From contig JAJXWH010000004.1 in the NCBI GenBank assembly GCA_021781745.1, positions 1-64,000 of the forward strand: a stretch of DNA of 64,000 bases. The letters run 5' to 3'. Below the pieces are notes generated by a model, which made no database searches, was not told where the DNA came from, and worked only from the letters and a program-made list of their open reading frames with translations. Source of the DNA: Bacillota bacterium (lineage in GTDB: Bacteria > Bacillota > Clostridia > Clostridiales > Clostridiaceae). Made by a program: the position numbers and the translations under genes. This document shows, in pieces, positions 1-8,517 of the stretch (position 1 is the first letter of the stretch; every line of letters starts with the position of its first letter).

Positions 1-60
1 TTGGGAATTGCTCAATAAATTTATGTAAAACAGATAAATTTTTAATACAAAAATTCAATA

Positions 61-110
61 AACTCAAATCCTATGTGACTTTTTACAATAATAACCATAG
101 AATTTGAGTT
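61..110. repeat. inverted repeat upstream of the LysR gene
   Basis: The arms at 61-75 and 96-110 (AACTCAAATCCTATG and CATAGAATTTGAGTT) pair with one mismatch around a 20-base loop. A T-rich stretch follows only on the minus strand, so it may end a minus-strand transcript, or it may be an operator for the regulator that starts at 150. The sequence does not decide between these. Confidence 0.4.
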
Positions 111-149
111 CATGAATAATTCGGGATTATAGTAACGGAGGACTATTGC

Positions 150-1040
150 ATGATTTTAGATTTAAACCTTTATAAAGTATTTTATACAGTAGCAAAATAT
201 AAAAATATATCCCGTGCATCAGAAATTCTTTTTGTTTCTCAGCCAGCTGTAAGTAAATCAATTAAAACTTTAGAAAAAAATCTTGGAATAAAACTCTTTT
301 TACGAAGTTCAAAGGGAGTTACACTAACTTCTGAAGGCGCAGTATTATACAATCACATTGAGAATGGTTTTGAAGAAATTCTTTTAGGTGAGAGATTGGT
401 TGAAAAATTAAAAAACAAAGATATGGGAACTATAAATATTGGAGTAAGTACTGCTATAGGGAAAAATTATCTTGTTCCTAAACTTGAGAAATTTATACAA
501 CTATACCCTAACTTTAAAATTAATATATTAAATAGGCCTACCATAGATACTGTGCAATTAGTCGAAGAAGATAAATTAGATTTAGCTATTGTTGGGGCTC
601 CTAATAGTGATGATAATCTTCAATTCGTAAAATTATCGATAATTCATGATATATTTGTAGCTAGTCCTAGTTATTTAGATAAATTAGCTTACACATCCTT
701 AGAAGATTTGTTTAATCGAGGATCTTTTATGCTTCTCGAAAATCCTAATGTAACTAGAAGTCATATAGATAATTATTTTATTAGTCAAAATTTAAAGGTA
801 ATAACTGATATCGAAGCTAGTAATATGGATTTTTTAATTGAATGCGCCAAAATAGGGCTTGGGATTACTTCTGTAATAAAAGAATTTATTTTAGATGACA
901 TAAATAACGAGAGATTAATAGATATTGCTTTAGATACACCTATTCCTCAGCGTCATATTGGTGTAATATATAAAAATCCATCTAACCTTTCGATAGCCTC
1001 TAAAACCCTAATAGAATTCTTAAAAAATTATATTAATTAA
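150..1040 (+). CDS. LysR family transcriptional regulator
   Basis: A 296-residue protein of normal LysR length. Residues about 1-60 form the winged helix-turn-helix (LYKVFYTVAKYKNISRASE, then SQPAVSKSIKTLE). Residues about 90-290 match the periplasmic-binding-protein-like effector domain (INIGVSTAIG near 94, then DLAIVGAPNSD). Such proteins are tetrameric DNA-binding regulators that respond to a small ligand. The start is an ATG with GGAGG nine bases upstream. LysR targets are often divergent neighbours, and any such gene lies outside the window, so ligand and regulon are unknown. The downstream gene faces it across a hairpin. Confidence 0.9.
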   Translation: MILDLNLYKVFYTVAKYKNISRASEILFVSQPAVSKSIKTLEKNLGIKLFLRSSKGVTLTSEGAVLYNHIENGFEEILLGERLVEKLKNKDMGTINIGVSTAIGKNYLVPKLEKFIQLYPNFKINILNRPTIDTVQLVEEDKLDLAIVGAPNSDDNLQFVKLSIIHDIFVASPSYLDKLAYTSLEDLFNRGSFMLLENPNVTRSHIDNYFISQNLKVITDIEASNMDFLIECAKIGLGITSVIKEFILDDINNERLIDIALDTPIPQRHIGVIYKNPSNLSIASKTLIEFLKNYIN

Positions 1041-1062
1041 ATATGCACATTTTAATAAAAAG

Positions 1063-1096
1063 ACACCAAACAATATATACCTATAAAGTTTGGTGT
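1063..1096. terminator. hairpin between convergent genes
   Basis: ACACCAAAC at 1063-1071 pairs perfectly with GTTTGGTGT at 1088-1096. It lies between the LysR stop (1040) and the stop of the convergent gene (1159). There is no strong U-tract on either side, so it is a weak bidirectional terminator candidate. Confidence 0.45.
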
Positions 1097-1158
1097 TATA
1101 AATAATTTATTAATTTATATATACCAATAGCACTGCGGTAGCTCTTATTAAGTATTTC

Positions 1159-1509
1159 TTAATAAGGGAAGTATGGATAAGGCATTGGGGCAATGTACGG
1201 ATATGGTAGTAAAGATAACGCAGCTAAAGTAGCAAGAGGAAAAGCTTGACGTCTAAAACGTCTATATCTGATTCCAGGTCTATGATACCAACCATATTGA
1301 CGTTGTTGATCATATTGGTTATCGTCATTACTATCCATAACATTTTCACCAACTAATACAATAATACGATCAGGATCTACGCTTTCAATAATTCCATCAA
1401 TAGTCCTTCCATCAGTAAATGTTAATGCAGTGTGATAGAATAAGCACTTTTTGCACTTATTATGAATATATTGATAGTCTCTGTAATTATTTTCTTTTTC
1501 TAATTCCAT
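1159..1509 (-). CDS. small LSm-like protein with Pro/Tyr-rich tail, function unknown
   Basis: 116 residues, ATG start with AAAGGAG upstream. Residues 1-25 carry a CxxC (NKCKKCLFYH). Residues 28-57 (LTFTDGRTIDGIIESVDPDR and following) look like the small beta-barrel of Sm/LSm-type or Hfq-like proteins. A basic stretch (RRFRRQAFPL) follows, and the last 25 residues are hydrophobic and rich in Pro and Tyr. Small proteins with this build occur in spore-forming Firmicutes, mostly unannotated; a spore-surface or membrane-associated role is a guess. It appears to be monocistronic. Confidence 0.65.
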   Translation of the reverse strand: MELEKENNYRDYQYIHNKCKKCLFYHTALTFTDGRTIDGIIESVDPDRIIVLVGENVMDSNDDNQYDQQRQYGWYHRPGIRYRRFRRQAFPLATLAALSLLPYPYIAPMPYPYFPY

Positions 1510-1620
1510 TTTTTAAACATCTCCTTTCGAAAACATCATATTCAGTTTTTAGGAAAATCGTTCCATATTATAAAGGAAATGTTCAGAAAAATTATGCTCC
1601 TATGTTATAAGAACGCTTTC

Positions 1621-2730
1621 TTATGACATAAATTCTGAATGTACTTTTTTAAGTAATTCTGGAATTTGTAAAGATTGAGGACAATGTTGCATACAAAGAC
1701 CGCAAGAAACACATTGGTCAGCTCCAGAACCTGCTGGCACTAAATTGCCTTGATATTGTCCTTTATCTACCCAATGAGATTTCATAAGTTGATGATTGTT
1801 ATAAAGCTTAAATATCTCCGGAATTGTTACGCCCTTTGGACATGGCACGCAATATCTGCAACCTGTGCAGCCAATACTCTTCTTTGCTTCATAAGCTTCA
1901 CGAATTGTTTTAATTAAATTTAAATCTTCATCAGACATAACATTGGGAGATGCTTGATTAAATATTTTTAAATTATCCTTTAATTGTTGAAGAGTACTTG
2001 TTCCGCTTAAAACTAAAGAAATTTCAGGCATGTTATATAACCACCTAAAACACCATTCTACTAAAGTACGCTTTTCTGGATATTTATTAATGATATGATG
2101 AACTTCTTCTGGTACTGTATTTAGTATATAGCCTCCCCTTAGAGGTTCCATAATAACTACACCCATGCCTTTATCATCTGCATATTTTAAACCTTCAACA
2201 CCAACTTGTTGTGTTTCATCTAGTATGTTAAGCTGAATTTGAGTCATTTCCCAATCAAATGAATCTACGATTTCCTTAAATGCACTTAGGGTATTATGAA
2301 TAGAAAAACCTTTATGAGTTATTTTTCCTTTTTGAATCATTTTATCTAAAAAAGTAAGACCTTCAAATTTCTTTACTTTCTCCTAATTTTCGTGATTCAT
2401 ATTATGCAAAAGATATACATCGATATGATCAGTTCCTAGTCTTATTAATTGTTCATCTAAATATTTTTCAAAATCTTCATGTTTAGTAATATTCCAAATA
2501 GGGCTTTTAGTAGCTAAATAAGTTTTATCTCTATAACCATCTTTTAGTGCCTTTCCCATTGTTACTTCACTGCCTTTATAGATATAGGCAGTATCTAGGT
2601 AATTTACGCCGTTATCAAGGGCATAACGTACCATTTCAATAGCTTCTTTTTCATCAGATGGAAATCTCATGCATCCGAGTCCAAACCTAGATACTTTCAT
2701 TCCTGTTTTTCCATATTGGGTATATTCCAT
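1621..2730 (-). pseudogene. aldo/keto reductase (Fe-S type) interrupted by one in-frame TAG
   Basis: Read through, this is one 369-codon frame typical of clostridial aldo/keto reductases with a C-terminal ferredoxin-like domain. The first 115 codons give the AKR N-terminus ([18 protein letters not shown]; active-site [10 protein letters not shown]). Codon 116 (2383-2385) is TAG where relatives have TGG: the next codons continue EKVKKFEGLTFLDKMIQKGK without any frame change. The C-terminal part (1621-2340) holds CTGCRYCVPCPKG and CVSCGLCMQHCPQ, binding motifs for two 4Fe-4S clusters. A single G-to-A change therefore explains the break. It could be a true nonsense mutation, a sequencing error or a read-through event. 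If truncated, the 115-residue product would be inactive. Confidence 0.85.
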
Positions 2731-2912
2731 ATAACTTCACACCTTTCTAAAATTAGATAATTTTAGTATACAACTTAGAGTGTAATCTAAGTCAATAGAT
2801 TTGTTTATCTCTCTTCCTAATAATTTTCTCATTTTTAAAATAATCTTTAATACTTCTCCTAACTAAAATATATTTTTTCATATAATTTATAAATATGGTA
2901 AATAAATGATTC

Positions 2913-3389
2913 TTAGTAATATTTATTAGGAGCTTCTATACTGAAGAAATCTAAATCTGTTTTCTCATATATTTGTCTTATATCATCTAATATCCATCTC
3001 TTATCTTTTTTTATAAATTTCCAATATTCTTCGAAGTGAACAGATATAGAATCGTCTCCTTTTATCACCTCATTAGTTTCCTCATTTATTGTATAGTCTT
3101 TGGCTTTTGCTTTTATATGAACCCATATGCAGTCTTTACTAATTCCTTCTTTATCTTGCAATCCAATAGGATTTGCCTCTAATAAAGCTATCTTTTTAAT
3201 AATATTTTTTTCTTTCATTAACTTCATTGCATCAGTTTGTAATTTAAGTCTCTCATACATGTAATCACTCATGAACTCTTTTGCAAAGTCCTGATTTCTT
3301 TCTCTCCATGCAATTTGTATCATATAAAAAGTTTCTTCTATATCCTTCTTTATATTGTTAAGATTCCAAGTAGAATCATGCTTGGACAA
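2913..3389 (-). pseudogene. Tim44-like domain gene lacking its N-terminal part
   Basis: The frame encodes the C-terminal Tim44-like (NTF2-fold) domain found in small clostridial membrane-anchored proteins (WNLNNIKKDIEETFYMIQ; EEYWKFIKKDKRWILDDIRQ). Relatives begin with one or two membrane segments before this domain. Here the frame stays open upstream to a stop at 3495-3497 and reads like the tail of such a segment (IIKLSIAFFIII), but it contains no ATG. The only start is a TTG at 3389 with no ribosome-binding site. I read it as a 5'-truncated remnant. The alternative is a soluble short form from a weak start. Confidence 0.6.
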
Positions 3390-3482
3390 ATTTTTTATTG
3401 AAGAATATTTCGTATTTCCTATGTAGAATTTAAAATATGTGTGATAATTAATAATTATGAAAAAAGCAATACTTAATTTAAT

Positions 3483-3527
3483 AATAAAATAAGTCTAACC
3501 ATGTGACATAAATTATCACATGGTTAG
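3483..3527 (-). terminator. terminator of the cupin gene
   Basis: A perfect 12-bp stem (3495-3506 with 3516-3527, CTAACCATGTGA arm) is followed on the minus strand by a T-rich tract (ACTTATTTTATTATT). It lies just past the cupin stop at 3564. Confidence 0.75.
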
Positions 3528-3563
3528 ATAATATTTCTTTTATTTTCAGTTTTATTTATAGAC

Positions 3564-4154
3564 TTATTCAGTAGGTTTAGTCACATGAACTACGCCATGA
3601 GGATGCTGAGGTGGTGCATAGATAGAGTATACTTTTAGCGGCTTATTGCCTGTGTTTATAATATTATGCCAGGTACCAGCAGGTATCATGATTGCAAAGC
3701 CACCACGTGCTTTTGCTTGAAAATCTAAATTGTCTTTACTTAATCCCATTTTAACAATTGCTTGCCCGTCTTCAATGCGAATGAACTGATCGGTATCTGG
3801 ATGAATTTCTAAACCTATGTCATCACCTACTTTGATACTCATCAAAGTAACTTGAAGATGTTCTCCAGTCCATAAACCAGTACGGAAATTATTGTTTTGT
3901 TCGGTAGCTTTCTCAATATTAATTACTAAAGGCCGTGGACCGTAATCCTGTAAAACCATTTGATTATTGCTCGTAGCTGATTGTGAGTAATCAGCTCTTA
4001 AGCATTGTTCCGGTTCATCAAAAAGCTCAGTATAAGGGACATATCTAAAATTAGAACACGGATAAGTCCAATTCTCATTGCATGTGTCATATGGATCATA
4101 ACTTAATGTATCATTAGAATAGTTATCCCCTTGATTCATGCTATAATTATACAT
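3564..4154 (-). CDS. cupin-domain protein with Asn/Tyr-rich N-terminal extension
   Basis: 196 residues. The C-terminal 110 residues form a single cupin barrel with both conserved motifs: motif 1 around LEIHPDTDQFIRIEDGQA (His and Glu/Gln-type metal ligands) and motif 2 IPAGTWHNIINTG. The first 80 residues are rich in Asn, Tyr, Asp and Cys and resemble spore-surface protein tails. Cupin folds range from sugar isomerases to storage proteins, so no reaction can be assigned. ATG start with AAGGAAG upstream. It is monocistronic with its own terminator. A spore coat location is inference from the N-terminal composition only. Confidence 0.75.
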   Translation of the reverse strand: MYNYSMNQGDNYSNDTLSYDPYDTCNENWTYPCSNFRYVPYTELFDEPEQCLRADYSQSATSNNQMVLQDYGPRPLVINIEKATEQNNNFRTGLWTGEHLQVTLMSIKVGDDIGLEIHPDTDQFIRIEDGQAIVKMGLSKDNLDFQAKARGGFAIMIPAGTWHNIINTGNKPLKVYSIYAPPQHPHGVVHVTKPTE

Positions 4155-4431
4155 ATTTTATCTTCCTTGCTAAAGTATTTTGGAATTATAATATGTTTTA
4201 ATCTTTCAAAATGTGCTGTATTAGTTGTAGCTAATTCATATTTTCAATAATACTTCTAGGTCATAAAGTCATTATGAACGGCACTTATTTTCTAAAAATT
4301 CCGTATCTTCATATAATATAGAAAGAAATTGTTTTATACTGTTATCCTCCAAGCTAAAACATACATCTTCTTATGATAAAAAAAAATTACTAATTTATTT
4401 AACAAAAGCAGTAATACCATTATTGCATTAG
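4155..4431. other. AT-rich intergenic region
   Basis: Upstream region of the cupin gene. It holds a 25-codon minus-strand reading (TTG near 4345, ending KCRS-stop near 4270) without clear homology, probably more gene debris. I see no RNA motif or convincing promoter. Confidence 0.4.
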
Positions 4432-4533
4432 TTAAAATGACCACTCTCCTACAACACGAGCATTTTCGCCTGGTGGCATGGCATTAAAACTAGCATGTAT
4501 ACGAACTATTTCTTTTTCTGCAGAATCAATATC
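4432..4533 (-). pseudogene. 33-codon C-terminal gene fragment
   Basis: Between two in-frame stops the minus strand reads DIDSAEKEIVRIHASF followed by NAMPPGENARVVGEWSF-stop, which has normal protein composition and an abrupt natural-looking C-terminus but no start codon or ribosome-binding site. It abuts the stop of the phage replisome-organiser remnant and is in the same frame. I do not recognise the family. It is best read as the tail of a deleted gene. Confidence 0.4.
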
Positions 4534-4980
4534 TTATACATTAATGTTTGTATCATTTTTCCGTTTCTGATTCCCATTCATTCTCTTTTTACTCTTTATA
4601 ACAATTGGAATATTGCTTTGAGGAATATTTTTAGCTTTTACGTTGCTAATATTATCATTTTCAATGCTTTTTATATTATAGTCACTAGAGGTTTTTGTTG
4701 CATTATTGCTTACTTTATTATCAGATGGTTTAGATTCATTATAAAAATCTTCTTTTAAAATCTCATCCTTTATTTTTATTTTATCTTTTTCTTCAATATA
4801 CATATTTCTTTCCTTCACTTTGATATTTTGATGTTTAGCAAAATTTTTAACTCTATAAATATTGCCTTCGGTAATTTTAAGCCTCTCTAAATCTATAAAC
4901 ACATTTATTGCTAATTTAATTTGCTCAACATCTCTATTAAACTCTATAGCTAGAGTTTCAATTGTATATGGAATATTCAA
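4534..4980 (-). pseudogene. phage replisome-organiser remnant (N-terminally truncated)
   Basis: The first 55 residues (NIPYTIETLAIEFNRDVEQI ... ITEGNIYRVKNFAKHQNIK) match the second half of the phage replisome organiser N-terminal domain, a DnaD-like winged helix used by phages of low-GC Gram-positive bacteria to load helicase. The conserved first half is missing: the frame closes upstream with a stop at 4999-5001 and offers only TTG at 4980 with no ribosome-binding site. The rest is a Lys/Asn-rich linker. This is the sole clear phage-derived gene in the window and marks an old prophage remnant or recombination scar. Confidence 0.65.
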
Positions 4981-5096
4981 AGTTTTTGTTATTATTGTTT
5001 AATAAAATATGCTATTTCTTTAATTTTTTTCTAATCTTTACCTATGCTTTGAAGTAATTGTATAATATTAACTATACTTAAGCATAGAAAACAAAG

Positions 5097-5137
5097 AAAT
5101 TATATAAATGTTTGCGAAGTGGACATTTATATAATTT
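5097..5137 (-). terminator. terminator of the thi transport operon
   Basis: A perfect 15-bp stem (5097-5111 with 5123-5137) lies 33 bases past the thiY stop. It is A/T-rich and the U-tract is modest, but its position fits the end of the three-gene operon. Confidence 0.6.
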
Positions 5138-5169
5138 CGGTTGTTCTTATATTCTTAAGTTTAGTGAAA

Positions 5170-6174
5170 TTATTTAAATACATCTTGGCTATTAACATTT
5201 CCTTGAAGTAAGTTTGTATCTTTTAGCCATTTGATATTTTGATTCCAGTTTTCAGCATCTTGACTTAAGAATTTGCCGTTTTCATTTTCCATAAGAGGAA
5301 GTAATATTTGTAAACTCTTTTTCTCTGTTTCCGGATCGAGTGGGAAGTTTTCATTTTGAGCCTTCAATACTAAATCTAGCGCTTTATCTGGATTGCTCTT
5401 AGTATATTCAAATCCTTTCTTAACAGCTCCTAGAAAAGCTTGGATTGTGTCGTTATTGTTTTTTATTTCATCATCACTTGCAATAAATGATAATTCATAA
5501 TTGTTTGGCATTCCATAATCTACAGGTGCAAAAGTATCTAATTGAATACCTTGTTTTTCTAAAAGTATTTTTTCATGATTAATATATCCACCTATAATTG
5601 CATCAACTTTCTTTGATTCAATACCTGGCATTAAATCATAACCTACATCAACAAATTCAACCTTTGACGGGTCCCCTCCAGCTTGTTTAACCATAGTTTT
5701 AACTGTTTCCTTATCAATATCAAAGGATGGATATCCAACCTTTTTTCCTTCTAAATCTTTTAAAGTTTTAACTCCTGCATCTTTACGAACCATAAGTTGA
5801 TTTAATGAGCTTCTAACTATTGCTCCAACTGACTTAACAGGAATATTTTCGCTTCTAGCTAAAATAATTTGTTTTGGATAGCTTATTGCTATGTCTGCTT
5901 TTTTAGCTGCTACTAATTTAATTCCATCATCTGTATCAGCAGGTGTGATTAAGTTAACTTTAAGTCCTGCTTCTTTAAAGTATCCTTGATCCTCTGCAGC
6001 ATATAAGAATGAATGAACTGCATTTGGATACCAATCTAATAGAACATTAACTTCCTTTAATTCTTTAGTTGAGCTTTTATCCTCTTTGGTAGTAGCGTTA
6101 TTAGAACATCCACTAAAAATTGAACTAAGTATCATAACAAATGCTAAAATAATGCTAAATTTTTTTAATTTCAT
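5170..6174 (-). CDS. thiY: thiamine-precursor ABC transporter, substrate-binding lipoprotein
   Basis: 334 residues. The signal peptide ends in a lipobox (SIFSGC), so Cys23 would be lipidated and the protein held on the outer face of the membrane. The mature part is an NMT1/THI5-like binding protein (VLLDWYPNAVHSFLYAAEDQ near residue 45; AIIGGYINHE near 193), the fold that binds pyrimidine precursors of thiamine such as formylaminopyrimidine or HMP. It is the last gene of thiZ-thiX-thiY, overlaps thiX by 20 bases, and lies under a TPP riboswitch, which strongly supports the substrate class. The exact pyrimidine cannot be read from sequence. Confidence 0.9.
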   Translation of the reverse strand: MKLKKFSIILAFVMILSSIFSGCSNNATTKEDKSSTKELKEVNVLLDWYPNAVHSFLYAAEDQGYFKEAGLKVNLITPADTDDGIKLVAAKKADIAISYPKQIILARSENIPVKSVGAIVRSSLNQLMVRKDAGVKTLKDLEGKKVGYPSFDIDKETVKTMVKQAGGDPSKVEFVDVGYDLMPGIESKKVDAIIGGYINHEKILLEKQGIQLDTFAPVDYGMPNNYELSFIASDDEIKNNNDTIQAFLGAVKKGFEYTKSNPDKALDLVLKAQNENFPLDPETEKKSLQILLPLMENENGKFLSQDAENWNQNIKWLKDTNLLQGNVNSQDVFK

Positions 6175-6937
6175 TATTATCCCCCTTTAAATTTCTTCTG
6201 TATTTTAATAAAATCTTTTCCAGCAAAAATCCTATTGAGAATAGGACTAATCCTAAAAATGATAGAACTAACACTCCTGCAAAAACTGAATCTGACTGCA
6301 GCATGCCTGATGCCCTTTTTACATATATACCGAGTCCACTCTCAGCACCTAGCCACTCTCCAATTGTAGCTCCCGCAATGCTATATGTAGCAGCAATTTT
6401 AAAGCTACTTAAAAAATTAGGAAGTACAGAATTCATGTGAAGTTTAAAAAATATCTGAAGTTTATTTCCTCCTAAAGCTTTTAATACATCTTCTAAATCT
6501 TTGTCCACACCATTTAATCCGTCTAACGTACTTATAACGATTGGAAAAAAGCAAAATAATATTACTACAGCCACTTTAGACCAAATTGTATATCCAAACC
6601 ACATAACCATAATTGGAGATAAAGCTATGGTTGGGATTGTTTGCGAAAATATTATAATTGGATATAAAGTTTTTCCTACATTTCTCCAAAGATATATAGA
6701 AAGTGCACATGATATCCCAACTATAACTGATATACTAAGACCTAGAATTGCTTCACCTAAAGTTACAATTGAATGTTTATACAATAATTCCTTTTGAATC
6801 CATAGAGCCTTAAGAATTTCTGAAAATTTAGGTATAATATAATTTGGCACATTAAAAAATGGTATTAAAAATTCCCAAGCTAAAAGAATCAAAATTAAAA
6901 ATGATAAAGGGAATATATAGTCTTTTAACTTTTTCAT
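6155..6937 (-). CDS. thiX: thiamine-precursor ABC transporter permease
   Basis: 260 residues with about six membrane helices, of the BPD_transp_1 family. The cytoplasmic EAA-type loop, which docks the ATPase, is visible as EDVLKALGGNKLQIFFKLH near residue 150. It forms a homodimeric channel with ThiZ as motor and ThiY as donor. It lies 3 bases after thiZ and overlaps the thiY start. Its TPP-controlled operon assigns it to thiamine pyrimidine uptake rather than the related taurine/nitrate/aliphatic-sulfonate systems. Confidence 0.9.
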   Translation of the reverse strand: MKKLKDYIFPLSFLILILLAWEFLIPFFNVPNYIIPKFSEILKALWIQKELLYKHSIVTLGEAILGLSISVIVGISCALSIYLWRNVGKTLYPIIIFSQTIPTIALSPIMVMWFGYTIWSKVAVVILFCFFPIVISTLDGLNGVDKDLEDVLKALGGNKLQIFFKLHMNSVLPNFLSSFKIAATYSIAGATIGEWLGAESGLGIYVKRASGMLQSDSVFAGVLVLSFLGLVLFSIGFLLEKILLKYRRNLKGDNNEIKKI

Positions 6938-6940
6938 TAA

Positions 6941-7702
6941 TTAACATCCCTCCTTATTTTCATCTAACTCATCAAGAATATTTAAAATGACTCTTTTTAG
7001 CCCAATAAATTCACTAGAAAGTGTAGTTTCATAATTCCTTGGTCTTTTTATATCAATCTCTATGGATTTTAAATTCTTATAGGGAAGCTCAGTGCAAATA
7101 AGTATTCTATCAGATAGTAATAAAGCCTCATCAATATCATGAGTTATCATAAATACAGTGTTTTTCTCTTTTTGACAAAGATCTAATAACCATGCCTGCA
7201 TTTTTCTTCTTGTCAATGCATCTAAGGAAGAAAAAGGTTCATCTAATAAAAGTAATGAGGGATTATTTACAATAGCTCTTAAAAACGATGCTCTCTGCCT
7301 CATACCTCCTGACAATTCATGTGGGAAGAATTTTTCAGTACCTTTAAGTCCAAAACTTTCAAAATATTCTGACGCTTTTATTCTAGCATTTTTCTTGCTA
7401 TAACCATTTAATTCTAAACCAACACAGGTATTATCAAGGATATTTCTCCAAGGCATTAAGGAATCTCTTTGAGGCATATACCCAATTATATTTTTATTAC
7501 CTTCGTTATAGATATCAATCTTTCCCTTTTGTGGTTCTAATAGCCCTAAAATCAATCTAAAAAGTGTGCTTTTACCTGTACCGCTTGGCGCAATAATTGT
7601 GACAAATTCATTTTTATCTATGCTAAATGATAAGTCATCAATTATGAGTTTATTTGCATCTTTATATTTAAACGATAAATTGTTAATTTCTAATGCATTC
7701 AT
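6941..7702 (-). CDS. thiZ: thiamine-precursor ABC transporter ATP-binding protein
   Basis: About 253 residues with Walker A (APSGTGKS), signature LSGGMRQR, Walker B LLLLDEPFSSLD and H-loop ITHDIDEALLLSD, a complete ATPase of the nitrate/taurine/SSU group. The frame is open to a TTG at 7714, but that codon directly abuts the AAGAAGG element, so the ATG at 7702 is preferred; neither spacing is ideal. It is the first gene of the operon, about 160 bases after the TPP aptamer. Confidence 0.9.
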   Translation of the reverse strand: MNALEINNLSFKYKDANKLIIDDLSFSIDKNEFVTIIAPSGTGKSTLFRLILGLLEPQKGKIDIYNEGNKNIIGYMPQRDSLMPWRNILDNTCVGLELNGYSKKNARIKASEYFESFGLKGTEKFFPHELSGGMRQRASFLRAIVNNPSLLLLDEPFSSLDALTRRKMQAWLLDLCQKEKNTVFMITHDIDEALLLSDRILICTELPYKNLKSIEIDIKRPRNYETTLSSEFIGLKRVILNILDELDENKEGC

Positions 7703-7759
7703 CTGAATACCCAACCTTCTTCTTTATAGCTTCCATTTAAAAATAAGCATCAATTAATT

Positions 7760-7813
7760 TTAAAAAAAAAAAACTCTTTTCAAACAGTACTAAGAATACC
7801 ATAGAAAAGAGTT
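7760..7813 (-). terminator. intrinsic terminator between TPP aptamer and thiZ
   Basis: On the minus strand GATTATTAACTCTTTTC opens a stem whose core AACTCTTTTC (7804-7813) pairs with GAAAAGAGTT (7772-7781), followed by a run of about eleven T. It sits between the riboswitch and thiZ, so it is the expression platform: TPP binding should favour termination. Confidence 0.85.
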
Positions 7814-7861
7814 AATAATCAATTAATTATAAATTTGCATAACTATCAAATCTACATTATC

Positions 7862-7953
7862 ATACAACTTCCCTTCGCTGGCATTATCCAGAGCAGGTTC
7901 AAAGGGTCTGAAAAATTCATCTCAGCCAAAATGGCTCCCCTAGTACTCGTCTA
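7862..7953 (-). promoter_or_regulatory. TPP riboswitch (THI element)
   Basis: The minus strand carries the THI-box hallmarks in order: ACTAGGGGAGCC, GGCTGAGATGAA, ACCCTTTGAACCTGCTCTGG and ATAATGCCAGCGAAGGGAA. These form the two helices that hold the pyrimidine and the pyrophosphate of thiamine diphosphate. With the terminator downstream it should shut off thiZXY when TPP is plentiful. Confidence 0.95.
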
Positions 7954-8024
7954 AATTTTATAACTTAAATTTAACAATGTCAATGATAAGTTTTAATTAA
8001 GTCGTCAAATATTAGATAAGGTTA

Positions 8025-8384
8025 TTATTTACTTGTTTTTGGAAAAGTAGGCCACATCTTTTTTCCCCAATCATTTATAATAGCTAATGCCGGCAGTAAA
8101 TCACGGCATTCATCAGTTAAAGAGTATTCTACATGTGGTGGAATTTTATTAAATTCTACTCTCTTTACAAGTCCATGTTCTTCTAATGCTTGCAAAGAAC
8201 GAGTTAGCATAATATTAGTTATTCCTGGTATATTCCGTTTAAGCTCATTATATCTAATGTTTTTTGCAACTGATATTTCCCATATAATAGGAAGCCTCCA
8301 TTTACCACCAATTATTTCAAGGGCATGAAGAACAGGGCATGCTTCAGAATAACTTATAGGCACTTTCTTTGGTTTTTCTTTCAT
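8025..8384 (-). CDS. HxlR family winged-helix regulator
   Basis: 119 residues from the ATG at 8384, which has GGGAG upstream; an in-frame extension to 8411 lacks a site. The HxlR core is clear: ALEIIGGKWRLPIIWEIS, then RYNELKRNIPGITNIMLTRS and LVKRVEFNKIPPHVEYSLT. A Cys sits at position 16 in the family-typical ACPV context; in YodB and HypR a Cys here senses quinones or disulfide stress. It is divergent from a flavin enene-reductase gene, with both starts 133 bases apart, so it most likely controls that gene and itself. Confidence 0.9.
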   Translation of the reverse strand: MKEKPKKVPISYSEACPVLHALEIIGGKWRLPIIWEISVAKNIRYNELKRNIPGITNIMLTRSLQALEEHGLVKRVEFNKIPPHVEYSLTDECRDLLPALAIINDWGKKMWPTFPKTSK

Positions 8385-8517
8385 AAGTATAACTCCCACT
8401 CTAAGGCACAAAAATGTGCGTACTTGATATATTGTTTCTTAATAAAATATAATAATAACATACCAGACAAGGGGTCAATTGTAAATAAAATAACGTAATG
8501 GGAGCGTGAAATTTTAG

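Noticed and set aside
2383-2385. TAG read as pyrrolysine or selenocysteine-like recoding
   Set aside because: Relatives have Trp here, no PYLIS- or SECIS-like hairpin is seen, and no pyl genes are in the window. A G-to-A mutation is simpler.
3495-3527. TGTGA...TCACA as a third Crp/Fnr site
   Set aside because: The half-sites are part of a 12-bp terminator stem with a 9-base loop and lie behind, not before, a gene.
4495-4758. 87-residue hydrophobic plus-strand frame
   Set aside because: It overlaps the phage replisome-organiser remnant, has no ribosome-binding site, and its Phe/Ile-rich make-up comes from Lys/Asn codons read backwards.
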